DNA of 22,982 bases. Source: RUG626 sp964553775 (GTDB taxonomy: Bacteria > Bacillota > Clostridia > Oscillospirales > Oscillospiraceae). Every line of letters begins with the position of its first letter. Positions within the stretch are counted from its first letter, which is position 1. This document shows positions 12,781 to 20,020 of the stretch, piece after piece. The stretch is from assembly GCA_964553775.1 (NCBI GenBank), contig CAZKLU010000029.1, positions 1 to 22,982 on the forward strand. The letters are read 5' to 3'. Below the pieces are notes generated by a model. It was not told where the DNA came from. It did not search any database and saw only the letters and a program-made list of their open reading frames with translations. Made by a program: the position numbers and the translations under genes.

Positions 12781-14024
12781 GTGAAATCAAAGATATATCT
12801 CTTGCGCCTGAAGGTGAGAAAAAAATACAGTGGGCTATGCGCTATATGCCGCTTTTACAGAGCATACGCGAGGACTTTCTGCGCGACAAGCCGTTTAAGG
12901 GTCTTAAAATGGCGGCAAGTCTTCACCTTGAGGCAAAGTCCGCGTGTCTGTGCAGAGTTCTTATTGATGGCGGCGCGGAGCTTCGTATAACAGGCTGCAA
13001 CCCGCTGTCCACTCAGGACGATGTGGTTGCGGCTCTGGTGAAAGAGGGCGCGGAAGTCTATTCATGGTACAACTGCACCTCGGAGGAATACGACCGGCAC
13101 CTCGCGAAATCACTTGAGTTCGGACCCAACATCATAATCGATGATGGAGGCGACCTCGTAAGTATGCTGCACCGCGACATGACGGAGCTTCTCCCGCAGG
13201 TTATCGGAGGCTGTGAGGAGACAACTACAGGTATAATAAGGCTGAAAGCGATGCTTCATGACGGCGCGCTGAAATTCCCGATGGTTGATGTAAATGACGC
13301 AAGGTGCAAGCACTTTTTTGACAACCGCTACGGAACCGGGCAATCGGTATGGGATGGAATTAACAGGGCAACAAATCTCGTAGTCGCGGGCAAGAATGTT
13401 GTTGTCGCGGGCTACGGCTGGTGCGGACGCGGAATCGCTATGCGCGCAAAGGGTCTTGGCGCGAGAGTTACCGTGACAGAAATTGACCCCGTAAAGGCTC
13501 TTGAAGCTATGATGGACGGCTTCGATGTAAAAACAATGGACGATGCCGCGCCGCTGGGTGATATGTTCATAACCGCAACAGGCTGTTGTGACGTTATAAC
13601 AGAGCGTCATTTTCTAAAAATGAAGGACGGCACTATTTTATGCAACGGCGGTCACTTCAACGTTGAGGTTGACGTTGACTGGCTTGAGAAAAACGCGGTC
13701 AGCACCTGCGAGGGGCGCACAAGTGTCACAAAAGGCTATAAGCTCGAAAACGGCAGGACGCTTTTCGTCTTAGCCGAGGGAAGGCTTGTGAATTTGGCTT
13801 CCGGCGATGGTCATCCTGTTGAGATAATGGACATGAGCTTCGCAATTCAGGCACTCAGCGCGAGATACATAGCTGACAACCGTGGCTCCATAGCTCTCGG
13901 CGTTCTGCCGGTACCTGATGAGATCGACTACGATGTAGCAAAACGCAAGCTCCGCTCCTGCGATATGAGCATTGACACACTCACCGAAAAGCAGCGGAAG
14001 TATCTTGCGTCCTGGGCGTTGTAA
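12777..14024 (+). CDS. ahcY: S-adenosylhomocysteine hydrolase (Thermotoga/archaeal-like short form)
   Basis: 415 residues, cytoplasmic. Splits S-adenosylhomocysteine to adenosine and homocysteine with tightly bound NAD. Seen: SLHLEAKSACL (His50), DDGGDL (120s), EETTTG (147-151), ALKFPMVDVNDARCKHFFDNRYG (Lys166, Asp174), the NAD loop GYGWCGRG (212-219) and CNGGHFNVEVDVDWL. The GYGWCGRG version and the lack of the C-terminal KPDYYRY tail place it with short bacterial/archaeal enzymes. The Thr and Glu that contact adenine in HMTxET enzymes are Glu52 and Lys54 here, so S-inosylhomocysteine is a conceivable alternative substrate. The ATG overlaps the foldase stop codon (ATGA), so the pair is translated together; no functional link is known to me. 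Confidence 0.92.
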   Translation: MSEIKDISLAPEGEKKIQWAMRYMPLLQSIREDFLRDKPFKGLKMAASLHLEAKSACLCRVLIDGGAELRITGCNPLSTQDDVVAALVKEGAEVYSWYNCTSEEYDRHLAKSLEFGPNIIIDDGGDLVSMLHRDMTELLPQVIGGCEETTTGIIRLKAMLHDGALKFPMVDVNDARCKHFFDNRYGTGQSVWDGINRATNLVVAGKNVVVAGYGWCGRGIAMRAKGLGARVTVTEIDPVKALEAMMDGFDVKTMDDAAPLGDMFITATGCCDVITERHFLKMKDGTILCNGGHFNVEVDVDWLEKNAVSTCEGRTSVTKGYKLENGRTLFVLAEGRLVNLASGDGHPVEIMDMSFAIQALSARYIADNRGSIALGVLPVPDEIDYDVAKRKLRSCDMSIDTLTEKQRKYLASWAL

Positions 14025-14044
14025 TAATCTGATTTAATAATTAA

Positions 14045-14082
14045 CCGCGCACCCAAAATTCGGTGCGCGGTATCGTTTTTTT
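14045..14082 (+). terminator. Strong rho-independent terminator after ahcY
   Basis: A 9-bp G/C-rich stem CCGCGCACC (14045-14053) / GGTGCGCGG (14062-14070), 8-nt loop, then TATCG and a run of seven T (14076-14082). Confidence 0.93.
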
Positions 14083-14391
14083 AAGCAACAAAGGTCGGTC
14101 AGCCGGTGAAAGGAGAAGAGCCGTCTGATCGACCTTTTATGCCGCTCCATCATCAGCGGCTGAGGGTGTTATCGTATTATATTCAATGCCGGATAATCTT
14201 TGACATCGAATATTCCTCATAAATTCAATATCGGCTGCGCCTGTACACCAATTTTGAAATATTTCCTTGCCGGAAAGGCGCAAGCAGATATTGCTGTTTT
14301 GTAAACTCAGCGCGGCTCAGATACTGCGCTGACAGGCAAGCAAAACGGCTCACAATTACACAGCACCGCTTAACCGGGTCTTATTCCTTCA
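14083..14391. other. Convergent spacer with three hairpins, no gene seen
   Basis: Between ahcY and the GH2 gene. It holds a 13-bp stem with one G-T pair (AAAGGTCGGTCAG at 14090-14102 with CTGATCGACCTTT at 14125-14137), GCCGCT/AGCGGC (14141-14160), and TCAGCGC (14307-14313) / GCGCTGA (14326-14332). The last is followed on the minus strand by GTTTAC and may be the terminator of the hexuronate genes. No supported reading frame. Confidence 0.5.
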
Positions 14392-16308
14392 TCACACCCA
14401 GTTCGCGCTGTTGCTGCTTGCCACACTCAGCTTGTAATCGGGGTTCGGTGTATCGACATGGCGGATCCTCGCGGTATCCGAGAGCTTCCCGACCTTCGCT
14501 TCCAGCTTCACCTCTCCGTCAAGAGGCACCTTGAACTTGAATACCTTGTCTCCCGTCTTTTCCTCAATCAGCTTGCCGTTCGCGTAAAGCGCAACCTTCG
14601 GCTGGTTCGAGTAGACTGTGACATCTGTCACGCTCTCAGCGCGGTCAACGTACCGTTTAGAGCATATATGCACCATCGGTTCGGGGTTCCACCAGACCTT
14701 GTAGAGATAGAAAGCGTCCTTCTTCGTCTTCCTGTCGAACGTCACAAGTCCCTTGTGGTTCATACCCGGCTCACCGCCCTGATTTCTCGCGTCAGCGGCA
14801 AAATCAAACATATTCCACACATGACTTGCCCACATCCACGGACGCTTATCAAGGAATCTCAGCAGGTACTCGTGGTACACACACTGATACTCCTCAGTGT
14901 GATCTCCGCGCTTGGGCTTGGAACTGTGAAGATTAGGCATTGCCTCGCACCCGTACTCCGAGTATCCCAAAGCTCTGTTCGGATATATCAGATGGAAGAA
15001 TCCGACCCAGAGATCATTGAGGAACAGCCCCGGCACATACCAGCCAAGATATAGGTTCCATGACACTATATCGCTTATGTGCGCCACTTTATTGAACGGG
15101 CCGCACATAGCGTAGCACGCGAGCGTTGTAACTCTCGTCGGATCCATCTTGTGACAGAGATCGTTCAGCACCTTGTGGTTATCGAGCATATCAGCCTTGT
15201 CCTTCGTGGAGATAGTAATCTCGTTCGACAGTCCCCACGTCACAATGCACGGGTGGTTGTAGTTCTGAACGATAAGCTCCTTCATCTGCGTTATCGTGTT
15301 CTCGCGCCCGTTCGGCATATGCTCCGATATATACGGGATCTCCGCCCAGACAACCATACCGTATTTATCGCAGAGGTCATAGAAATACTGGTCATGCTGA
15401 TAGTGCGCTAAACGTATCGTATTGCACCCCATCTCGCGGATGAGATCCATATCCTCATCGTGCATTTCTTTCGTTATAGCGTTGCCAAGACCCTTTCTGT
15501 CCTGATGGCGGCTCACGCCTCTGAGAGGATAGAGCTTGCCGTTGAGGAAAAAGCCCTGCTTCGGGTCAACCGAGAAACTCCTCACACCGAAATGAGTCTT
15601 TATCTCATCGACTGTCTGCCCGTCTTTCAGAAGACTCACGGTGATATTGTACAGGTACGGGTCAGCAATCCCGTTCCAGAGATGCACATTCGGTATACTG
15701 AGAGTGATGTCCTTGCCCTCGCCGCCGCAGACATTTTTGTCTTTCGCGTCGGTAATCAGAACCATGACATCACCGCTCCCTTTGACGAATGACTCGACTT
15801 GAACCTTCGCGTTCTTTCCGTCAACAGTTGGTGTTATTTTCACGCCGCACCCGCCCCAGTAGTCGAGGTCAAAGTGGTTCTCATTCACAATAAGCAGCTC
15901 CACATCCCTGTATATACCGCCGTAGAATGTGAAGTCAGCCTTTTGCGGGTATACCCTGTCGTTCACGCTGTTATCAACCCAAACCTTGAGATCGTTATTA
16001 TCCTCAAGCAGTTCGGTAATATCTTTGCGGAATGTTGAGTAGCCGCCGTCATGCGTACATACATCCTTATCGTTGAGCTTAACCTCCGCTGAAGCGTTCA
16101 CGCCGTGAAACTGGAGGTAAACGCGCTCATTTGCCGACGTTTCAGGTTTTTTGAAGGTTCTCTCGTAAAGCAGACGACCGCGATAGTAATCATTGCCACC
16201 ATCCTGACCGTCTATATTGTTCCATGTATGCGGAACCGTAACGGAGCTTGTTGTGCCGTCCTTATATGTAAATGACCAGTCGGCGTTTAAGTTTATAGTT
16301 CTTCGCAT
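14392..16308 (-). CDS. Glycoside hydrolase family 2 (beta-glucuronidase or beta-galactosidase)
   Basis: 638 residues, no signal peptide, so it acts on imported glycosides. Order: sugar-binding jelly-roll domain (1-140), Ig-like domain (145-245), (beta/alpha)8 barrel (250-550), short C-terminal Ig-like domain. Acid/base Glu363 (TWGLSNEI) and nucleophile Glu451 (GYSEYGCEA) are intact. GMNHKG (Asn517, Lys519) is the NxK motif that in beta-glucuronidases reads the sugar carboxylate; similar NDKG motifs also occur in GH2 enzymes annotated as beta-galactosidases, so it is suggestive, not proof. Last in a run with uxuA and the SDR, which favours a beta-glucuronidase or galacturonidase role. AGGGGG lies 6 nt before the ATG. 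A 191-nt structured spacer separates it from the SDR gene. Confidence 0.9.
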   Translation of the reverse strand: MRRTINLNADWSFTYKDGTTSSVTVPHTWNNIDGQDGGNDYYRGRLLYERTFKKPETSANERVYLQFHGVNASAEVKLNDKDVCTHDGGYSTFRKDITELLEDNNDLKVWVDNSVNDRVYPQKADFTFYGGIYRDVELLIVNENHFDLDYWGGCGVKITPTVDGKNAKVQVESFVKGSGDVMVLITDAKDKNVCGGEGKDITLSIPNVHLWNGIADPYLYNITVSLLKDGQTVDEIKTHFGVRSFSVDPKQGFFLNGKLYPLRGVSRHQDRKGLGNAITKEMHDEDMDLIREMGCNTIRLAHYQHDQYFYDLCDKYGMVVWAEIPYISEHMPNGRENTITQMKELIVQNYNHPCIVTWGLSNEITISTKDKADMLDNHKVLNDLCHKMDPTRVTTLACYAMCGPFNKVAHISDIVSWNLYLGWYVPGLFLNDLWVGFFHLIYPNRALGYSEYGCEAMPNLHSSKPKRGDHTEEYQCVYHEYLLRFLDKRPWMWASHVWNMFDFAADARNQGGEPGMNHKGLVTFDRKTKKDAFYLYKVWWNPEPMVHICSKRYVDRAESVTDVTVYSNQPKVALYANGKLIEEKTGDKVFKFKVPLDGEVKLEAKVGKLSDTARIRHVDTPNPDYKLSVASSNSANWV

Positions 16309-16499
16309 ATTTTACCCCCTGACATAAAAATTTATGTAAAAGCGTTTCTGCGGGGCGCGTCCCGCGATACACGCGCCCCCGAAAAGCCGTACCGTGAACC
16401 CACGGTAATTCGCGATACACCGCGTGGCAAGTCCTGAGTCTCAGACGCGGGAGTGTACGCGGTGAGACGCAAACCGATCCCCTGATCGATTTGCGAATT
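16309..16499 (-). promoter_or_regulatory. Structured spacer between SDR and GH2 genes
   Basis: Right after the SDR stop is an 11-bp stem with one G-T pair (16469-16479 with 16484-16494). Next come ACCGTG/CACGGT (16391-16406) and a 9-bp G/C stem GGGGCGCGT (16352-16360) / ACGCGCCCC (16371-16379). CGCGATACAC occurs twice (16364-16373, 16412-16421). CATAAAAATTTATG (16323-16336) is a near-palindrome close to the GH2 start. No stem has a T-run and no clear promoter was found, so mRNA stabilisation or processing fits better than termination. Confidence 0.5.
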
Positions 16500-17342
16500 T
16501 TATACTCCCGAATATGCCGCGAATCCGGCATCAATCGGCAGGACAACGCCCGTAATCGCGCTTGCCGCCTTGTCATCGCAGAGGAAGAACACGCCGCCGA
16601 GAAGCTCCTCGCTTTCAACGAATCTGTTCATCGGTGTACCCGCAAGAATCTTTGCTGTTCTCGCGGTCGGGGTGCCGTTCTCATTGAACAGAAGGCTGCG
16701 ATTCTGATTGCTCACAAGGAATCCCGGAGCGATCGCGTTCACGCGGATACCGGAACCCGCGAAATGTGTCGCCAGCCACTGCGTGAAGTTCGACACGGCG
16801 GCTTTTGCTCCGGAGTATGCCGGAATCTTCGTGAGCGGTATATAGGCGTTCATACTCGATATATTCAGTATGCAGCCTGATTTACGTTTAACCATGTCCT
16901 TCGCGAACGCCTGTGTCGGCAGGAGTGTACCCTGGAAGTTGAGACGGAACACGAAGTCAACTCCGCTCGCCTCAAGGTCAAAGAACGTCTTCTGACCCTC
17001 AGTCGCCTCATGCTGGTACTCGTTGTCGGTCTGAGCCTTCGGGTTGTTGCCGCCCGCGCCGTTCACGAGTATATCACACGGACCCAGATCCTTCAGAACC
17101 TGCTGATGCACTGTCTCAAGAATCTCAGGATCAAGGACATCCGCCATGTACCCCTCGCATACCTGACCCTTCGCCTTGCACTCATCGGCAAGCTCCTTGA
17201 CCTTATCGCCATTACGGTCAAGAGCCGCTACTTTCGCGCCCGCCTCAGCGAACGCTCTCGCCATATCGCCGCAGAGCACGCCGCCCGCGCCGGTCACTAC
17301 TACTACTTTTCCTGTGAAATCCACATTCAACGGTAAACTCAT
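16500..17342 (-). CDS. SDR-family oxidoreductase, probable D-mannonate/fructuronate oxidoreductase
   Basis: 280 residues, cytoplasmic NAD(P)-dependent short-chain dehydrogenase. Rossmann motif TGAGGVLCG (17-25; the usual third glycine spacing is slightly changed), NGAGG (94-98), catalytic Ser162/163 (ISSMNAY), Tyr176 and Lys180 (YSGAK), and IRVNAIAPGF. Annotated relatives with this N-terminus and length sit beside uxuA in many Firmicutes and are thought to replace classical UxuB, reducing D-fructuronate to D-mannonate. Here uxuA lies two genes upstream on the same strand, which supports that role; activity is not shown by sequence alone. AAGGAG is 8 nt before the ATG. The 55-nt upstream spacer holds a hairpin. 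Confidence 0.87.
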   Translation of the reverse strand: MSLPLNVDFTGKVVVVTGAGGVLCGDMARAFAEAGAKVAALDRNGDKVKELADECKAKGQVCEGYMADVLDPEILETVHQQVLKDLGPCDILVNGAGGNNPKAQTDNEYQHEATEGQKTFFDLEASGVDFVFRLNFQGTLLPTQAFAKDMVKRKSGCILNISSMNAYIPLTKIPAYSGAKAAVSNFTQWLATHFAGSGIRVNAIAPGFLVSNQNRSLLFNENGTPTARTAKILAGTPMNRFVESEELLGGVFFLCDDKAASAITGVVLPIDAGFAAYSGV

Positions 17343-17374
17343 TTCACTTGCTCCTTACATTAAGTTTATATTCT

Positions 17375-17391
17375 CCGCTTTTCAAAAGCGG
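17375..17391 (-). promoter_or_regulatory. Compact hairpin between GltD-like and SDR genes
   Basis: CCGCTTTT and AAAAGCGG are separated by one base, a nearly perfect palindrome just after the stop of the GltD-like gene. No T-run follows, so it is more likely an mRNA processing or stability element than a full terminator. Confidence 0.5.
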
Positions 17392-17397
17392 TAAAGC

Positions 17398-18645
17398 TCA
17401 CTCGTCAGCCTCGATCTTCTCGTCTTTTTCGTCGTTGCGATTGAGGTACCTGTCTATAGCGTCCGCGACATTTTTCGCCTCGGCAACAGCCTCAACGACT
17501 GTCTTACCGCCGTGTACAACGTCACCAGCCGCGAACACGCCGTCAACCGTTGTCATGCCGTCCTTATCGACCTTCAGAAGTCCTCTCTCGTTGCCCTCAA
17601 GTCCGTCTGTTGTCTGTATCAGCTTCGACTTAGGACCCTGACTTGCAGCTATTATCGTGAAGTCCGCCGGATGCAGCGTCTCCTCGTCCTCAACTCCGAC
17701 AGCCTTGCCCTGCTCGTTGAGAATACACTTCTTGAAGTACGGACCCTCCTTCGTTATACGCGACACCTGAACGCCGTACACGAAATCCGCGCCCTCAAGA
17801 TCCGCAAGCTCCAGTTCCTTGGGATCGGCGGGACATTTATTTGTCCTCTCATAGAGCGTCACATAGTTGACGCCCCTGTATAAAGCCGTCCTCGCGACAT
17901 CTATAGCGGTGTTGCCCATGCCGATTACCGCAAGGCTCTCGCCTATATTGAACGATTCGGGTGACGCGAGATAATGTATGCCGTAGCAGACATTGGGAAG
18001 GCTCTCGCCGACTATACCCAACGGCTTTGCTCTCCAAAGTCCGCTTGCTATCATAACAGCCTCGTAGCCGTCACGCATAAGATCTGATATTGTGAGCGCG
18101 TCACCAATAGCGGTGTGAAGACGGATATTGATACCCATCTTACGCATCTTCGTCGCGTACCGGCGCAGTATCGACTTTGAAAGTCTGAACTCCGGTATAC
18201 CGAACTGTAGCATTCCGCCTATATAACGCTGCTCCTCGAATATAGTCACCTCGTGACCCTTCTGCGTCAGCTTGATAGCCGCCGTTATACCGCCGGGTCC
18301 CGCGCCTATAATAGCAACGCGCTTGCCCGTTGGCGGCTGTTTTTCCACCTTGAGCCTGTCGAACATAGTATCGGAGATATATCTCTCCATCTCGCTCCAA
18401 TGAACCGGAGAGGACTTAACGCCCTGCACGCAGTGACCCTCGCACTGCATACCGTGGTTGCACACTATGGCGCAGACTAAAGACAGCGGGTTATTATCGA
18501 ACAGATTTTCGGCGGCTTCCTTGACTTTGTCCTCTTTAAGAAGCTGTATCGACTGTGGAATAGGCGTGTGTACGGGGCAGCCCTGGACGCACCGGGGTTT
18601 TCTGCAATTCAGGCACCTGAGTGCCTCTTCTCTAATATGAAGCAT
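17398..18645 (-). CDS. GltD-like NAD(P)-dependent Fe-S flavoprotein oxidoreductase
   Basis: 415 residues related to the glutamate synthase small subunit. The N-terminal Fe-S part has two cysteine groups: Cys11, 14, 19, 23 (CLNCRKPRCVQGCP) and Cys58, 62, 68, 72 (CAIVCNHGMQCEGHC). FAD-binding GAGPGG is at 114-119, the NAD(P)-binding loop GMGNTA at 242-247, and the C-terminal FAD motif at TVDGVFAAGDVVHG. GltD enzymes pass electrons from NAD(P)H to a partner through FAD and Fe-S. No GltB (large subunit) is in view. It starts 6 nt after the uxuA stop, inside the hexuronate cluster, so it probably works with that pathway or balances its reducing power; the partner is unknown. Confidence 0.9.
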   Translation of the reverse strand: MLHIREEALRCLNCRKPRCVQGCPVHTPIPQSIQLLKEDKVKEAAENLFDNNPLSLVCAIVCNHGMQCEGHCVQGVKSSPVHWSEMERYISDTMFDRLKVEKQPPTGKRVAIIGAGPGGITAAIKLTQKGHEVTIFEEQRYIGGMLQFGIPEFRLSKSILRRYATKMRKMGINIRLHTAIGDALTISDLMRDGYEAVMIASGLWRAKPLGIVGESLPNVCYGIHYLASPESFNIGESLAVIGMGNTAIDVARTALYRGVNYVTLYERTNKCPADPKELELADLEGADFVYGVQVSRITKEGPYFKKCILNEQGKAVGVEDEETLHPADFTIIAASQGPKSKLIQTTDGLEGNERGLLKVDKDGMTTVDGVFAAGDVVHGGKTVVEAVAEAKNVADAIDRYLNRNDEKDEKIEADE

Positions 18646-18651
18646 CGCAGC

Positions 18652-19737
18652 TTACACCTTTCCATCAATTTTATCAAGCGTATCCCATACGCCGAGCATA
18701 TACATAATTCCGAGTGCCCTGTCGTAAAGCCCGTAACCGGGTCTTACTGTGCCGGGGCCCTCGTCCCAGAGATGTCTGCCGTGGTCGGGGCGGATATATC
18801 CCTTGTAGCCGCAGTCGTGATACGCCTTGAGTATATCGAGTATACCCGTGTCACCGTCGCAGTCGCGGTGCGACGCTTCTGAGAAGTCGCCGTTATCGAA
18901 ATGCTTGACGTTTCTTATGTGCGCGAACGCTATCCTGTCGCAGTGCTTTCTAACAATGCTCGCGACGTTGTTTTCGGGGTTTGCGTTGAGACTTCCGGAG
19001 CAGAGCGTGAGACAGTTATACTCATCGTCTACCATGCTGAGGAACTTGTCAATACTCTCGCCGTCAACGAGCAGTCTCGGCAGTCCGAAAATATCCCACG
19101 GCGGATCATCCATGTGTACCGCCATCTTAATATCGCACTCGCGGCATACAGGCATTATAGCCTCTAAGAAGTACTTGAAGTTTTCCCAGAGCTTCTCCTT
19201 TGTGACGGGCTTATACTTCTCAAAAAGCTCGTCCAGCTTCGCCATTCTCTCAGGCTCCCAGCCGGGGAAGGTCATGTTGTACTTCTCGGTGAACGACATG
19301 ACATAATCCGCCATCTCCTTGGGGTCATCGTGTATCTTCGACGCTTCGTAATAAAGAGCCGTCGAGCCGTCTCCGACAGGGTGGAACAGATCCGTTCTCG
19401 TCCAGTCGAACACCGGCATGAAATTATAGCATATAACCTTAACTCCGGCGGGCTTGAGATTGCGTATAGTCTGAATATAGTTCTCGATATACTTGTCCCT
19501 CGTCGGCAGACCGATTTTGATGTCGTCGTGAACATTCACCGATTCTACAACGTCCGCGTTGAATCCATACTCGCGGATATGGTCGGTCACGCTCTTAATC
19601 TCCTCCGGCTGCCATACCTCGCCCGGCATTTTGTCGTGCAGCGCCCAGACGATGCCTTCGACACCCGGTATCTGCCTTATATCCGAGAGCTTGATCTTAT
19701 CGTTGCCCTCGCCGTACCAGCGCCATGTCATTTGCAT
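18652..19737 (-). CDS. uxuA: Mannonate dehydratase
   Basis: 361 residues. Dehydrates D-mannonate to 2-keto-3-deoxy-D-gluconate in glucuronate breakdown; cytoplasmic, metal-dependent TIM barrel. Family marks: MTWRWYGEGNDKIKLSDIRQIPGVEGIVWALHD in the first strand, VICYNFMPVFDWTRTDL, MAVHMDDPPWDIFGLPR, CSGSLNANPENN, HIRNVK, and the C-terminal IRPDHGRHLWDE. The ATG at 19737 is chosen since GGAGGG (19746-19751) lies 8 nt before it; an ATG six bases later is possible, and an upstream in-frame start at 19770 precedes the ribosome site. First gene of a uxuA, gltD-like, SDR run with its own promoter at 19793-19820. Length is normal for clostridial enzymes (360). Confidence 0.95.
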   Translation of the reverse strand: MQMTWRWYGEGNDKIKLSDIRQIPGVEGIVWALHDKMPGEVWQPEEIKSVTDHIREYGFNADVVESVNVHDDIKIGLPTRDKYIENYIQTIRNLKPAGVKVICYNFMPVFDWTRTDLFHPVGDGSTALYYEASKIHDDPKEMADYVMSFTEKYNMTFPGWEPERMAKLDELFEKYKPVTKEKLWENFKYFLEAIMPVCRECDIKMAVHMDDPPWDIFGLPRLLVDGESIDKFLSMVDDEYNCLTLCSGSLNANPENNVASIVRKHCDRIAFAHIRNVKHFDNGDFSEASHRDCDGDTGILDILKAYHDCGYKGYIRPDHGRHLWDEGPGTVRPGYGLYDRALGIMYMLGVWDTLDKIDGKV

Positions 19738-19792
19738 ATAGCTTTCCCTCCTGTAATATAAATTTATCACTTGCCGACTTTCGTCTTATTAT

Positions 19793-19835
19793 ATTATATC
19801 ACATTTTCCCGAATTGTCCACTGAATTTTTGTCAA
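19793..19835 (-). promoter_or_regulatory. Promoter of the uxuA operon
   Basis: Minus strand: TGGACA (19820-19815), 16 bp, TATAAT (19798-19793), with an extended TG before the -10 (TGTGATATAAT). TTGACA also occurs at 19835-19830 but is too far from this -10. The leader is about 50 nt. So uxuA is not dependent on read-through from the transporter. Confidence 0.75.
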
Positions 19836-19920
19836 AAATGATATTTATTTCAAAAGTTTACACATGAACCGGTACAGCGGCGGAACGGCATTATAAATTT
19901 GCGGAAAGCTGCGAGGTATT

Positions 19921-19963
19921 AGTTAAAGAATCTCCCGCAGATATTGAAACCCGCGGGAGATTC
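19921..19963 (-). terminator. Terminator after the GPH transporter gene
   Basis: An 11-bp perfect stem GAATCTCCCGC (19928-19938) / GCGGGAGATTC (19953-19963); on the minus strand TTTAACT follows. It separates the GH3-transporter unit from the uxuA unit. Confidence 0.85.
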
Positions 19964-20020
19964 GTCCTGCCGCCTTACATTCAGTCGGGCAAATCGACCT
20001 TCGATTCAGTTGCCCTGCCT

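Noticed and set aside
14090..14160. Riboswitch or small RNA in the ahcY-GH2 spacer
   Set aside because: Hairpins are present, but no known riboswitch core could be recognised, and the place between convergent genes fits terminator debris better.
16334..16350. LacI-type operator (TGTAAAAGCGTTTCTG) before the GH2 gene
   Set aside because: Symmetry is poor on inspection, and it differs from both other palindrome types in the window; kept only as a weak possibility.
19830..19835. TTGACA as the -35 of the uxuA promoter
   Set aside because: 31 bp from the TATAAT; TGGACA at 19815-19820 with a 16-bp spacer fits much better.
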